Shown here one piece after another: positions 33,265-47,300 of a DNA stretch of 64,000 bases. The stretch comes from Silene conica. Lineage: Eukaryota; Streptophyta; Magnoliopsida; Caryophyllales; Caryophyllaceae. Both the position numbers and the translations under genes were made by a program. Below the pieces are notes generated by a model that had not been told where the DNA came from, did not search any database, and saw nothing but the letters and a program-made list of their open reading frames with translations. The stretch lies in the NCBI GenBank assembly GCA_029255685.2, contig CM055320.2, positions 10,278,614-10,342,613 of the forward strand, in the 5' to 3' direction. Position 1 is the first letter of the stretch; each line of letters begins with the position of its first letter.

Positions 33265-34979
33265 AGCTGGTTTGACCGTCTTAATTGCCTTCGACCAAAT
33301 ATAAGATAACGCAAACATTTGTATGTACCAGTTCTCCGAGCCAAGAGACTCGACTTGCCAGTAATTGAGCGCGAGGCGTTCCTGAGTTAGTCCCTTCATC
33401 CCCAAGTCGATCACAACGTCATCGATGCTATCCATAATCGCATCGATCAGTTTTAACGCCGCAACACAAGTATTCTGTAAAACCTCGAGCTTGATTGAAA
33501 TTTGACATAATTCTATCATGAATAAGAAGCTACCAAAAGACTCAAATTCTTTTGAGGAGCCTAAGTTTTCCAAGGCAATTTCCTGAACGTTTCAGGTTCT
33601 TCAACCGAGTGATTTTAAAAATTTCAATGGTTAACTTAATTGAGGAAAAACAGAAGAGATTGCCGCCCAATACACATTGTCCTCTCATCCCTCGAAACAA
33701 CTTCGTAAGAGGCGATAGTTTGAAGTATTTCCGAGGAAAAGAACTCAGCAAACAATTCCTAGCGCCAACTCGGACTTGTCTCCCACATACTCTCGATAGA
33801 AGCTTCAAATAACTGGTGGATAATGAGGAGTGAGCGTATCTGGAATGGATAGATCTGTTGACAGGCTAATCGTATACCTAATCAAAGATAATGAACAGAT
33901 CTAACTAGTATAGCTAAGGAAGTCGGAATCGTATTCACATGGAGACAAGAATATATATATATATATATATAAAGTCCGTCGAGGTAACAATTTTGGAGGT
34001 AAGAATTGTAATTTATCTAAACTAAGGCAATAAAAGTAACTACTACATACGCAAGTCAAATAACTAAGCAAGTAATAAAAGAGATTTAAATAATAAGGAG
34101 AAAGTAATAGGATTGTCGGTTCACGTGGTCAATCTACGGTCAAAGGTAAAGTCAAGGACTAACTAATATTCGGTCTGAAGGGTAACGAATAGGTCTTCTC
34201 GGTCTACTATTCACCCTAAAATAATACTAACTTAGCTTTCGCCCTAATTAGCATACTTTATTGTTCACAACAGGCCGGTCTTGCCTCTCCCAATTGTACG
34301 ATCTAGGTCGCACTTTACCAAATTAATTAACCGATCACGTCGACTTAGCTGTTTAATTGATATTAAATATTGTGATTAACAATTCAGACACGAAAATAAG
34401 ATAGAACTAAACAAATAATTAAGAATGTATTAAAACTATGGATCCCCTAAATCCTAGCATAAAAGATCTAGCTACTTATGAAAAAACTAATAACAATGTA
34501 TATTTTCAAACCGTAAGTATAATTTTAAAACTTATGTATATTTTTATCGACTACTATCCATCCTAAGTTTAAAATCATATAATTGCGATACTAAAATCAT
34601 ATTTTTATTAAATATATTCACCTTATTATTAATTTTTTTGAATTTAATAAAGTTAAATCGTGCATTTTTTACAGGGGCGTAAAACTAGTAGCATAAAACC
34701 ATATGAAAACGTGATGCTGAGTGGAAATTATTTTGATAGGATTATTTAGACAAAGACACTTAATTCTGACCCAACTCAGTCGGTTTTTGAGGGAGAAGAT
34801 CTGAATCTGAAATTTCGACTTGTCAACCCATTTAATCCATACACGAAATAATCTGTTATTTTACAGTCGCAATTCGACTCAAATGGGTGGACTTATTGAG
34901 TTGTTGTATCAAAATTATACTCGTGGCGATAACATTATGGTTTATTTTTGTTTCATCTCCCTTAAAGCATGAGATTTTA
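33265..34979. other. Non-coding, one AT microsatellite
   Basis: An (AT)n tract lies at 33951-33971. Bases 33540-33810 are open in both directions without recognisable motifs. No gene or terminal structure was found. Confidence 0.4.
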
Positions 34980-36700
34980 TGAGCTTCATATACCAACAGT
35001 CAACATGCTACAACGTGATATCAAACATTTATACTCATGCATGCTCTTTTTATTGGTGGCGAGAAAGACACGAGTCTTCTCTTATTATAGAAAAGCCGTC
35101 TATCCTATTTTTGGATGTCCTTACGACCACCCACCACTTTCTAGTTGAAAGTTTCGTCTGTTTTGGATCTTCTTCTGATTGAAAGAGCCCTTTACGATCC
35201 TCTTCGAGTACGGGCCTAAACCCAGACGCCCTACTATAGTGAGGGGCGGGCCTCTCATATATTTACTGCGCGAGAGATTTATTTTAGACTCTCTAAGTCT
35301 CATATGATTATATGCTATAGGATCCTTTAAAGCCTGCTCTTCTCCCTTATCAGAAGTAAGTCAGCAAAGGATTTGAACTTTCGCTCGAATTAGAATAAGG
35401 CTGAATCACATCTCTTGCATTAAAAGAAAGAGAAAAAAGAGGAGAATTTTCACCTCCGGGTGGGCATGAGAATGAATACTAAGACTTCTAGCTTCTCTGA
35501 GAGCGAGGAAACTTTTTCGAAGAAGATTAGAAAACAAGTCAAAAGTCGGGACGCAACACAGGCTCCCGAATAAAGCGCAACGAATATCAGACGCTTAGCG
35601 AACTTCCTTACTAAACAAGCTATAATGATAGTGGAACCCTTGCCTTCCAGCGGCTCTTTACACAGCACCCCCTAAAACTACGAAAGTTCCTCCACCAGTA
35701 CCAGTGTAAGTTCCCTTTACTCCAACTTTTTATCACCTGAAAGGGGCTCCCCTTTAACCAGTGTAACTTCTCTTTACTCCAACTTTTTTATCTCATGAAA
35801 GGGGTTTCTTCTTTAACCAATAGACTTTTCCTTCCCTCAACTTTTTATCACATGATAGAGGGGTTGGAGTTAGATAGTCATGCAGTACGAATTCTATAGC
35901 TGTCATAATTCTCATTCTTAGTAGGTCCTCTAACAACTTTTTTGCAGCACAGTTGAATCATGCCCTTTAAAAATGAAAAACTCGCTAGCTCTAGCTATCT
36001 TACTGAGCAAACCAAATCTCTCCAAATCACTAAGAAGCCATTATGTGGATTATAATCGAATAAGAGCAAGAAAGAATTGGACCCAAAAGAATATTTACTA
36101 AGAGTGTGCTCTGATAAAATTGGATGGGAAAGTTTTACGATTCGGTGAAAAAGAAACCTTCTTCTTTATTTCGGTGAATTGAGCAGTCGTTGCAGGCCAC
36201 TATTTTCAGGATTATTACAAGTGAACAAGGGGGTTTGATGATGTATATTTGCACTATTAATTAACAAGAAAACTTATAATAGTAAGCGGAAATTCCCTTC
36301 CTAGATCAAATACCCACCAGCTGCATATACCCGCGTAACTCCGACTAAAGGAAAATTTACAATAAAAATACCGTATAATGATGCAATAAGCGTCCCTTTT
36401 TTCTTTAAATTTTCAACAGGACTAGGGATGTAATCTTCTCCCCTTCACACAAAGGCTCTCAAGACAGGATGTTGAAACCCATAAACCTTTTGACATCTCC
36501 CCTCTTTGGATTCACACCGGGTTCTCAAAACAAGTATGTGTCTACCTTAATAAATTACGTCAGTTTAATGTGTTCCTTAAATTCTACAGCTGAAACATGA
36601 GGGCATCCTTATCTGTCTTAAAAAAAGGGCTTACATTCCAAACTCTCCAAGAATCAATCTTCCAACTAATCTTCAAAAGCTTCGTTGTAAGGTAGCCTTC
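34980..36700. other. Possible organellar-type (NUMT-like) segment
   Basis: From about 35090 the base composition and phrasing (for example GAGGGGCGGGCCTCTC and CAGAAGTAAGTCAGCAAAGG) differ from the AT-rich surroundings and resemble plant mitochondrial intergenic DNA as I know it. A duplicated block containing TTTACTCCAACTTTTTATC occurs near 35716 and 35776, with a third version near 35830. No complete mitochondrial gene was recognised, so this is a suggestion. Confidence 0.35.
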
Positions 36701-36745
36701 CATGCATTATGTTTTTTTTAGTCGATCACGGAACTAAGGAACATG

Positions 36746-37144
36746 TTAGCATGACGGGCGTGGATCAAAGGCCCATACATTGCAGTCCATCCCCGGCTTG
36801 AGAAGGATTTGTGGTATGGGACAGGGGCTAGGAAATACGACCAGATCATCCAACAAGAGCAAAACACCAGGCTCGAGTACCTCACTGGAAAAGTAAAGAT
36901 GAGCTACCGTCAACGTCGGCTTGCCGGACTCTTTCCCCTTAGTACATTTGAAGTTTCTAGGCTTCTCAAGGCACTGGTACCCCCAGAAGGCCTTAGTGCA
37001 CATTGACGGAGGAGAGCCATTTGGTGGTTCCCGGGGTATGAAACCTCCGGTTTTAAAGTTCTCACTTTTGGTCACTAAGAAAACTCTGGCCACGTGTGAG
37101 GAGTTGTTGCCTTTTGCGAACATGTCATCGACTTTAGTGGCCAT
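36746..37144 (-). other. Unrecognised open frame (132 codons)
   Basis: Codons run open from MATKVDDMFAKG to a stop. Three Cys in the middle (SMCTK, GYQCLE, FKCTK) are reminiscent of a metal site but match no family I know. It abuts the LTR starting at 37176 and could be a fragment of a larger element cut by it. Confidence 0.3.
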
Positions 37145-37175
37145 CGATTACATCTACATCGTCTCCCTCAGGTGA

Positions 37176-40120
37176 TGTAATACCCGTAAATTCCGTCAAT
37201 AAAATAAAATGGGAATTGTTTTGATAATACAAGTATCACTTAATAGAGATACATAAAACCGTCGCATGCATCATTTTCCGTCACGTAATCGTTAGTCGCA
37301 TACTCTAGCCAAATTGACCAATGCATGTCTAGACATGTGGACCAATGAATGCCTAAACAATTGGCCAATGCATGGGAATATTCCCCTTCCCCTTTGTCCC
37401 CCATATGTCACGCCCCCATATGCTCACTTTTTCAATTCTCAACACACCAATTAATACAACACCTTCTCCATCCCTCCTAAACACAAATATTCAGTTTAAA
37501 AACAACATTTTACACAAAACTTAGTGAGAGGATAGAGTAAGGAAGAGCGAATAAGAAGGAGAATAAGAAAAGGGTTGTAGGGAAGGAGGATCTTGCCATT
37601 ACTTGAAGTTCTACACTAAGTAAGGTCTTATAAACCCTTCAAATCTGATTGTATAACCTTTTAACATGCATTCACATATCACTGAACATCTAAACTTGAA
37701 CATATGAGTCTACAACCATGCATGCAAAGGATTGAATCTAGTAAAAACCACTAATTTGTCAAAAACGTAGCATGCATGACGTAGGTCTGTAATCACAAGT
37801 TAAAGATGATATTTTCAGGTGAAAAAAATATATGACAGTGGGTTTGTTATCTTGAGTATGCTCACAAAAATTCGTAACATTTGCATGCACCATCTGTAAA
37901 TGAAAAATCAAATGCTACAACATGTTTTCTGACTATCCGAAACACTAAATCTCACTTAAGGAGTCATAAAACCATACCTACAAAATAAAACACTGTCTCA
38001 TCTTTTAGTATAGTTATATACTATGAGTTTAGATGATAATAGGCTTTTGAATCAACATGTTTTGATTTATTAAGAAGGATTTATGATGTAAAACATTTTA
38101 TGACTCAGTTTCTGACCATTGTTATAAAAACGAGATTTAAGATCTCATAAACCCATTTTTGAGACAACACCCACTGCTAATGATATGTAGTCGGCTCATA
38201 GAGGAATCCAATAAAGCTGAACTTGCATAAAAATATGGTGTTTTAGATTTAATACGATTTTTACAAATCCCTCTTGTAAATCTGCAAAACCGTCATAAAT
38301 ATTTGTATTGGTTTTCCTTGTAAAAAGTCATCTTCATAAAAGGCTAATGACTTTATACTTACAAAAATAATTATCAAAATATCGTTTTTCATGTTCAATA
38401 ATAAAGAGATTAAAGTATATTAGGCTTTCGTTACGACGAGTTTTGATTTGCTAAGAGCCTAAGGCCTCTTTCCACCCGATAACTTTTTAAGACTCATCTC
38501 TAGACCAACTTTATTAAACTGGAAATTTGGACCCTTTAAAGACGTTTTTAGACTCTGACCACCATGACAATAAAGTTAGAGGACTCACTAAGGAACCAAA
38601 CATCACTGGTCTCACCTTAAAACGTTAAGTAACGAAGGAGATATGTCGATTTGAAGTTTTTGTTTCAAAACTGTAAAACCGAGAAGATTAGTAGATGTTG
38701 CATAACTTATGACAAGTAGCTATGTAATGATCAAACATATAAGTAAATATAATTTTAAATACATATTGTAGAGTTGGGATTCGTAAAAGAGGCTCTCTAA
38801 CCATTAACCGATCGTAAGGTAAGGGAAACGTTTATCCGTACACTCTTATTAAACCGTTGCGATTTGTTACTATCTTGTATGTTAAGACTTTTGGTTATAT
38901 TGAATTATTTTTATTGGTTGAATTTATTTTACAAAATGATTATGGATAAAGATTGGTTTGTTTTGATCTCTTGAAACGGAATTGTGTTTAATATGGAAAG
39001 AAGTGCTCTATGATTTTAAAAGTTTTGGGAACCAAAACCGTTTTGCTTTTCTACAAGCTTATGATGAGTTATCAAATTTGAAGGAAATAGTTTGGTTATT
39101 TGGAAATGGATTCTCATGTTGGTTTGAAACAGTTTTGGTAGAGGGGTAGGTTGTTCCATAATAAGGGACTTCCTATACAAAGCTTCTGATGGGGGTTAGT
39201 TGATCGAGACCTCGTCCTCTTATCTTCCTCTTTGGCGTTGGCTCTTAGAGGGGTGTGCACACTCGGGATTCTAGGACAGTTTAGTACATGATTTGGTGAA
39301 CCTGGTCTTATCCGGTTTAGGGCGAGTGAATCCTCTTCATACGACCTCTATCCAAGTATATACCGACGTTGGAAATTGTTGGAAAGAAATGTTTTCTTTG
39401 ATTTGGAATTATCTTGAAAGGTTGGATATAGATTTGAATCTTTTGGAACACTTGTGTTGTTCTTAATCATCTGAAATTATTTGTTCCCCTTCAATTAACA
39501 GTGGCAATTCTTATACTTTGTTTTCAATCTTTCGAAACACTTTTGTTGCGCATTATTTTTAAAATGTCCTTTAAGTTAGGGTTTCATATTCCGTTTATTC
39601 TTTATTTGGATTGTTTACCTTACTCAACATTATTGTTGATCATTTTATTTGTTTGTCCTTGCTTGGACCTGCGGTGATCACGAATTGTGTGAGCAGATCG
39701 TGTGACAGGTGCTCGTGGGAATTAGTCGTGGGATGCACCGGAGAGCGTGCTTAATCACTTCAATCAAAGACAAATGCTTAAACACTATTACTTTTGGATC
39801 GTTGAACCTTATTTTCGCTTCCGCAAACTTTAAAATTGGTTGTAAACAAATTTTATCCTTTGGCTGTTAAATTGCATTAGACAACTATCTATTTTATTTC
39901 ATGTTTTTGGTACTACTACCACCTTTGGTTAAATTGTGACACACACATGATCCGAATTTTACTTAAGAATTCTATTTACCAATAAAGAGGATTATTGGTA
40001 AATAGAATTCTTAAGTAAAATTCGGATCATGTGTACCTTTGGTTAAATTGTGACACACACATGATCCGAATTTTACTTAAGAATTCTATTTACCAATAAA
40101 GAGGATTATTGGGTATTACA
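37176..40120 (+). mobile_element. Long solo LTR, Gypsy-type (2945 bp)
   Basis: Starts TGTAATACCC and ends GGGTATTACA, a perfect 10-bp terminal inverted repeat typical of long plant Gypsy LTRs. Flanking 5-mers are GGTGA (37171-37175) and GGTAA (40121-40125), a target duplication with one difference. No gag or pol is present. The last 200 bases contain a three-armed repeat (39921-40111). The rest is non-coding. Confidence 0.75.
39943..40034. repeat. 42-bp perfect palindrome arms, with a third direct arm downstream
   Basis: Arms 39943-39984 and 39993-40034 are exact inverted copies (left arm starts ACACATGATCCG) around the 8-base loop AAGAGGAT. The segment 39921-39997 then repeats in direct orientation at 40035-40111, so the terminal sequence occurs as direct, inverted, direct. 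Confidence 0.95.
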
Positions 40121-40121
40121 G

Positions 40122-40999
40122 GTAATGCTCATTCATGGACGAATTTTACACTTTCATGGATATAGATGACCATTATATCCCTCTCATTTTAATTCTCTCT
40201 TTTTTTCCAATTCAATATTTCTCCCAGTACCCGTGAAGCCACCATACATCACCCTCACCGCCGCCTCCCTAAGTCACCGTCAGTCTCGACGATCTCCTTC
40301 GATCGGCCATCAGGCAATCTCACGGATCCTTCACCCACGTTCTTGTCAGAAACTTTCCATGGAAAGTTGTATTGATAGCGATGAGCCTATGAGACATGGA
40401 GAACACAACTGAACCACCCCGGATACTGGATTTATCGTCCATAACTGTTCCGGCGATGATGGCAACTGTTCCGACTCCCTCATATGAATGCTTGTCAATT
40501 TCTCTAACCCCGCAGCAACATAACTCATGTTTCTTTCAATTGCCACAAATCTGAGGCCGACCCATCAATTAATGAAACAACTCCATCAACTAATGACAGA
40601 TATAGGGTTAATTAAGCCAAGATTTATAAAAGGATGTTCTTTTGCAATGTTCATCAATGACACACGGAGGAGAAGAGAATTTTCCTTCCTTGAATTCGGG
40701 CCTTCAATCTACTAGTAAAGGCAAACCCTAATTTTATTAATCTAAATAATTTAATTTCCTGTAACATCGTTAATAAAGTAAATAAATAAAAGATTATTAC
40801 TTGATTGATATGAGAATTAACGTCCATAGTTAATTAATTTACAGATTTGATTAATTTTATTAGGCAGGGGATTAAAAGGTTTGTTTTGTTTTTTGGTGGA
40901 AGGGTAAGATATGGAAAATAAATGGTAAAAAGTCCGTCAAAGATTAAAATGGTAAAAGGTCCATCAAAGAGTAAAATGCGTCCATGAATGAGCAATTAC
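40122..40999. mobile_element. DNA transposon-like element with about 40-bp TIRs
   Basis: The left end GTAATGCTCATTCATGGACG and the right end (reverse complement) GTAATTGCTCATTCATGGAC are inverted and continue imperfectly for about 40 bases. The interior (40230-40560) is GC-richer and exon-like but unidentified, so it may be a captured gene piece. The left end touches the LTR end at 40120, which hides any target duplication. Confidence 0.7.
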
Positions 41000-41073
41000 G
41001 TTTATTTATGGTCACATCGTATGTATGCTTCTCTACATTAATTTTTTGATCCTCGTAATTAGAACTTGCAAAT

Positions 41074-41515
41074 AATGACACGACACGAAAACACGAGACG
41101 AACCCGACAAGAAATTAACGGGTTTGGGTTGAGGCTTAATGATCCATTTATGTAAATGGGTCGACACGAACACGACACGATATTTATTTGGGTCGGGTTT
41201 AGGTTGAGTTTTTAAACACGAACCCGACACGAATGACCTGTTTACTAAATTAATCCTACTTTTTTTTATCTTCCATCACATACGTACATAAATATACTTA
41301 GACTTTCCAAATATGGACATGACACGAAAACACGACACGAACTCGACACGAAATTAACGGGTTAGGGTTGAGGCTTGATGACCCATTTATCTAAGTGGGT
41401 CGACACGAACACGACACAAAATTTAATTGGGTCGAGTTTGGGTCGGAGGGTTTGTGACCCGTTTACATGTGACACGAACACGAACCCGACACGACCCGAT
41501 CTGTTTGCCAGGTCT
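41074..41515. repeat. Two copies of the CGACACGAA dispersed repeat
   Basis: Copies at about 41074-41240 and 41315-41510 share ACACGACACGA, TTAACGGGTT(T/A)GGGTTGAGG, CCATTTAT and a GGGTCG-rich 3' part. They are separated by about 75 unrelated bases. Fragments like this recur in the window (22980), but I see no coding capacity or termini. Confidence 0.7.
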
Positions 41516-41937
41516 ACTCGTAATCTTCAAATATAATGAATAATTATTACTAGAGTTGTGATATGTGTATAAAACCATAAATTTGGTCACTTAAAATCAT
41601 ATTCTCGTAATTCGATCAATTATTATTTATAAGAATAATTAATAATTAAAACTAAGAATAAATTTACGTGAGATTATTCGAAAAAAAAAATAATGAAAAA
41701 GTTTGTGACCAAAGTTCGCTCTTCCCCATCAACGTCAAACGAAAACCAGAACATGAAGATAAAAAAAAGTCGTATTGTGGCATTTGAAGGTGTAATTGTA
41801 AAGGTTCTAGAAACAGCCAAGGTTTGCTCATTGTTTCCTTCATTCATTCTTTTTCAGAATCTTTGATTGTATGACTTTTGTTTTGGTAAAAATTTTACTG
41901 GGTCAATGTTATTGTGATGCGGGTCAAAGTGTCAACC

Positions 41938-42170
41938 TGTAACAACTCGACCCACCACGGTCGTAACACATCCCCAATAAGATGGGAGGTATGCCTTTGG
42001 ACCCATTATTTGTCCTCACTTAAGCCCAAAAGCAGAAGGCCTTGTTATTAAGTGGTGGGTAGAAGCTATTATAAATATATCACAAGTCTCTCACTCTACC
42101 AATGTGGGACAAATCTCCACACACACCCACTATCTACCGATGTGGGACAAATCTCTCATGGAGTGTTACA
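41938..42170 (+). mobile_element. Short solo LTR, TRIM-like, 5-bp TSD CAACC
   Basis: Starts TGTAACAACTCG, ends GGAGTGTTACA (TGTAACA/TGTTACA ends), 233 bp, flanked by CAACC at 41933-41937 and 42171-42175. It contains two copies of GATGTGGGACAAATCTC-type sequence and a CTATTATAAATATATC stretch that could be its TATA region. Confidence 0.88.
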
Positions 42171-42175
42171 CAACC

Positions 42176-43862
42176 AATAAATGAACACATGCAAAGAACG
42201 AAAAATAAAAGGAAAACGACACGAAAAGTTTTTTGTGACGCGGAAAAACCCTAATGAGGGAAACAACCGCGGGGGAACAGAATCCCACCAAGTTTTCACT
42301 ATAATCAAGAGTAATCCCTGTTTTACGTAGTACAAGTGATGGAATGTGTAAGTAGTAACTGCGGAAAAATTGAATGAATCTCCTTAATGACCTAGGTTTC
42401 CTTTTTTATAAATGTGGAGTCCTGGTCAGCTGCTCCTGGTCCTGCTCCGGATATGTAGGAGTCGGTTGTAGAAAAGATGCTCTAGGGTTTTGACCTTTGT
42501 GCTTCCTTCAACAACTCTTTTCTTCTGCGGATTAACTCTTCTGTTGGGCTGCGTGTACTTCTTCGGGCCCAATAGCCTGATGATGGTTTTTTGGGCTAAA
42601 CAACTTTGTTCATTTATAAATTATATATGCGATTCCGTATGTTAGATGACAAAAAGGTGTCTATGTTTTGCTAACAAAGTAAGCACTTTTACTTATAAAA
42701 ATAAACCGTGCTACTAAAAAAGTGAACCAATATAGCGTAAAATGATCACTTCTAATCATATGGTGATCTTATATCTGTTTGATCATTATATGTGTATCTA
42801 TAAAGAATAATAATCATTAACTATGTTAACCATTACTAACTCAAAATTATGTGCATATCTTGCATTCTTGTATGCAGAGAATAATTTTGAAGATTAAAAA
42901 GCCTGTGAAGATAGATAGTGTTTTAAAAGACGCGTGTTTAATTCCTGGTACGTTTTTATGAGAATTATATTTTCAAATGTCATAGTCTTGTAACAAAATT
43001 ATTATGAAACCATCTTGTATTATAAATTATATATTTCTTCTTTTCCAATTTAATTAATTGTTTGTTTTTCTTCCAAATTTTTCTTCTAAATTGTTTTTTA
43101 CTTTTAAAATTTAGTAAGGAAAATGTTTAATTGTCTAAAATTGTCGCTATATAATTAATTATTATGACCATCTCCATTTTCATAACACTAGCTACTAGAG
43201 TCTTAACTCTTAAACCCATGCTAAATTTAGGAGGAGTTGTTTTTTTTTATGTTCAAATAATGTAATAAATAATGATGAGTTTTGAAAAGAAACCATACTT
43301 CATACTTTGTCTTGTCACTCGGATAAGGTAAAAAAAACTTACTTATAAAAAATGTCAGTAAGTTATATGCATGAAAATTAATAAAAATAAAAATAAAATA
43401 AAAATATTCCAGTTAATAAGAAGAGTAGAAATAAGTGGGCAAATGTATTAAAATTTGTATAACAAAATTTCTTTTTTGAAGGAAAAAAATCGTTTCATTA
43501 ATCAAAAGTCTTATGGTAGTTACAATTACAACATATGTCAAGAATGACAGGATATAACAAAATAAAACTCTGTTAGTTTAATAAAATCTATAAAATCTTA
43601 TTAAAAGGGTAAACTAAAATATCAAACTAATGTGACGTGGCAAACATTAATTATGACATGGCAAAACTTTATTGTGACATGGTCAAAATTCTTGTCACAT
43701 GACATTAATCTATATATTAAAAATTTATTAAATTAACCTTTTATATACACAATATATATTAGGGCCACTAGTATTTATTTTCTAGACCAAGAAATATGTT
43801 CTCTGGCCATAAAATTCCATGCCGAATCCAATAATTATATCATTAATTTTAAAAAAAAAACT
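42176..43862. other. AT-rich non-coding stretch
   Basis: 42180-42610 resembles retroelement LTR sequence (a phrase with GTGACGCGGAAAAACCC), but ends were not found. 43620-43720 has three GACATGG-type direct repeats. No gene was recognised. Confidence 0.45.
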
Positions 43863-44046
<184 letters not shown>

Positions 44047-44367
44047 CGAGATCAGGTGAGAACCACCCATATGATGAGAACCATGAGAACCAATTAATAA
44101 CCCTTAGATCTGTTAGTTTGATTAATAACCATTGGATCCGCTTCCCCTCAATTTTAACGCGTATACCCCCCAAACCCCTGCAAACTTCCTCATTTCCCAA
44201 ATTCACTTTCTCTCTCCTCAGTTTTTATCTCTCTTCGAATACGAAAATTCTCCGCCATTAACCTAATTCTTCGACCATCAAAACTTTCGCCATTACTCTA
44301 ATTCTTCGACTATCAAATTTACTCACTAAATTATTCGACAATTAACCTTTCGACGTTGCTTCAATCA

Positions 44368-47300
44368 ATGGAGCCTTTTAATTCGAGGTAAAGTTTCGAT
44401 TTTTATGATTTTTTAGCGAAAATTAGTTGAATTAGTTGATTAAATTAGTTGAATTAGGGCTGAATTATCGTTTTGATTCATCGATTAACTTTCTGGGTTG
44501 ATGAATTATGCTTCTGAAATTAGGGTTTCGTGAATTCAATTGGGGAAACTGAGAAATTAGGGTTAGGGAGTTTCGTGTATTAATTGGGGAAACTGAAAAA
44601 TTAGGGAGTTTCGTGAATACAATTAGGGTTAGGGAGTTTCGTTAATTGAATTGGGGACACTTAGAAATTAGCCTTAGGGAATTTAACTGACTTCCTAAAT
44701 TTGTTGAAATCATGGAATTGGAGACTGTTTATGTGCATCTAATACATGTGTATGTGCATCAAAGTACGATTTTGTGAATGAGATTGGCTTAATTGAGATA
44801 TTAGGGCTGCAGAAATTGAGAAATCACATAAATTTCTTGAAATTTGGACACTGGAGACTGTTTACGTGCATCTCATTTTGTATATTATGTGCATCAAATT
44901 TCTGTTGAGGCGCATCAAATTGTGATTTTGTGTATCAAATTCACTTAATAGATAATGTATACTGTTAGATTGTTGTTTATTTAACTTTTGACATTTCGTG
45001 TTGCAGCAATATTAGCAATAATGACCACTGCTCTTCTTCAAATGTCATTACAAAAGAAGGATTGATTGTTGAAGTTTTATCAGAAGTATCTGCACTAGCA
45101 GTTGAACGTGACCCTGAAGTTGTGACTTTCGAATTTGTTGAAGGTACAATTCTGTTCATCCTTAAATTTTGAGTTTCATGGTTGTCTTAGTTATCTGATG
45201 ATCTTTTGGTTTTAATGATTTGTCTTAGTTGCTTGCTTGATGTTTTAAGGTTTTTTTAGGCAATTATTCTTAGGTTTGAGGATATCCGTCCTCTTTACAT
45301 GCATGAAATAAGGATCAGTGTGCACGAAATAAGGTTCTGTTTGCGTCAAATAAGGTGCCAATGTTTATTGTGCAGTAGCACAGTGATGTCTATTTTGTTT
45401 GATGTCTATTAGAGAACAAGATTTTACGTATTTGATGCATGTAGAAGTTTATTCCATGCACATATAACACTTTTCCATGCATGTGTAAGACAAGTATTTA
45501 GAGACTCTCGCTTTGGAGGTTTGAATGGTGATGTTCTACAGATGTGGTTATGTAATAGAATGTTTATGGTCAGGGGGGAGTGTACTTGGATTATCCAGCA
45601 GCACTAACACTATTTTGTGAGAGTGTAATTCATATTTTTGCACCTCCCTTCATCTTTCTTACTTTAATTGCACCACATATGCAGGTATCATAGTAGAGCA
45701 GCCTGTAGAGCAGCCACAGCCAGAGGACGAGGAGGCAGCAGAAGGTTCTTCAAGCAACACGAATCGGATTTTTGAGTGTGCCATCCATCTTAAGCCTGTT
45801 ATTGGTATGCTGTTCGATACGCTTGACTTGGGTGTTGAGTTTTATGACACATATGCCAAAGAATGTGGATTTGTTACTAGGTTAAGTTCCCAAAAGTCTA
45901 AAAATGGTGTCATTACCCATAAGAAATGCGTCTGTAATAAGGCTGGAGTATGTCAACCCAAAGGGAAAAATCACCGGAGGCAAAGGACTAGGATAGAATG
46001 TCCTTCTTGTATTAAGTTTAAGCGAATTATGAATGAAGGTCCTGATATTGGTAAATACCAAATTTATGATTTTCATGAAGGTCATAATCATATGCCACAA
46101 ACACCTACAACAATGGTACATTTGACCCAAACAAGGGAATTAAGTATATTTCACAAGAAAATGATAATTGATAACTCCAAAAATAACATTGGACCAGTTA
46201 AGTCTTATAGGTTATTTAAGGAGTATGTTAGGGGTTACAAGAATGTGGGTGCGTCATTGGAAGATTTTAAGAATTTTTCAAGAGATATCAAAAATTATTT
46301 GTCTGAGGGGGATGCTCAAATGCTTATTGAGCATTTTATGAAGACCAAACACATGTGTCCCTCATTTTACTTTGATTTTGAGGTTGATGAAAAAGGTCGA
46401 TTGTCACACGTATTTTGGGCTGACCCTATTAGCATTAAAAACTATTTGATCTTCGGAGACATGACCTCTTTCGATACCACCTTTAGAAAAAATAAATATA
46501 GGATGATTTTTGCACCTTTCACGGGGGTGGATAATCATAAGAGGTGTGTGACATTTGGGGCTGGACTTCTTAGTAATGAGAGTAAGGAATCATTTGCATG
46601 GCTTTTTACTAGATTTGTAGAGGCGATGGGTGGTCATCATCCCGTTTGTGTGATTACGGATGAAGATTTGGGTATAGAGGAAGGAATGAATATTGCATTG
46701 GGAGAAAAAGTGCAACATAGATATTGCATGTGGCATATCTTAAAAAAACTTCCTGAGAAAGTAGGACCTTTAGTTTGTAAAGATACCGAGTTTTTGAAAG
46801 AGATAAACCGGTGTGTCTGGAGTGACGATTTGGAGCCGGCTGAATTTGAGGAAAGATGGACAGAAATAGTTGAGGCTCATGGATTGTCGGATAATGTGTG
46901 GCTTACGGATAAGTTTAAGATTAGAGATAGGTGGATTCCAGCTTATTTCCGCGACCTATTTTTAGGAGGTCTGATGAGAACCACCTCGAGGTCCGAGTTA
47001 GAAAACCACTTTTTCAGCAACTTCACTAATCCTAATTTAACCCTAGTTGAGTTTTGGATGAGGTTTGAGAGTGCGATGGATGCACAAAGATGGACTCAAT
47101 CGAAACTGATTGCACAATCAAAGAACTCATTCCCCCACTTGTTGACTAAAGTAGCCCTAGAAAAGAATGCACCAGAATTCTACACTCCAACAATCTTCCG
47201 TGAGTTTCAAAAGGAAGTCGAAGCAGCTTGCTTCTCATGTGGTGCTGGGGATAAAGAAAAAGATCCAGCCCTTCCAATTGTATACATAGAGATCATAGAT

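Noticed and set aside
41938..42170. Cassandra element (5S rRNA-bearing TRIM)
   Set aside because: Size and ends fit a TRIM LTR, but no 5S rRNA A-box/C-box sequence was recognised.
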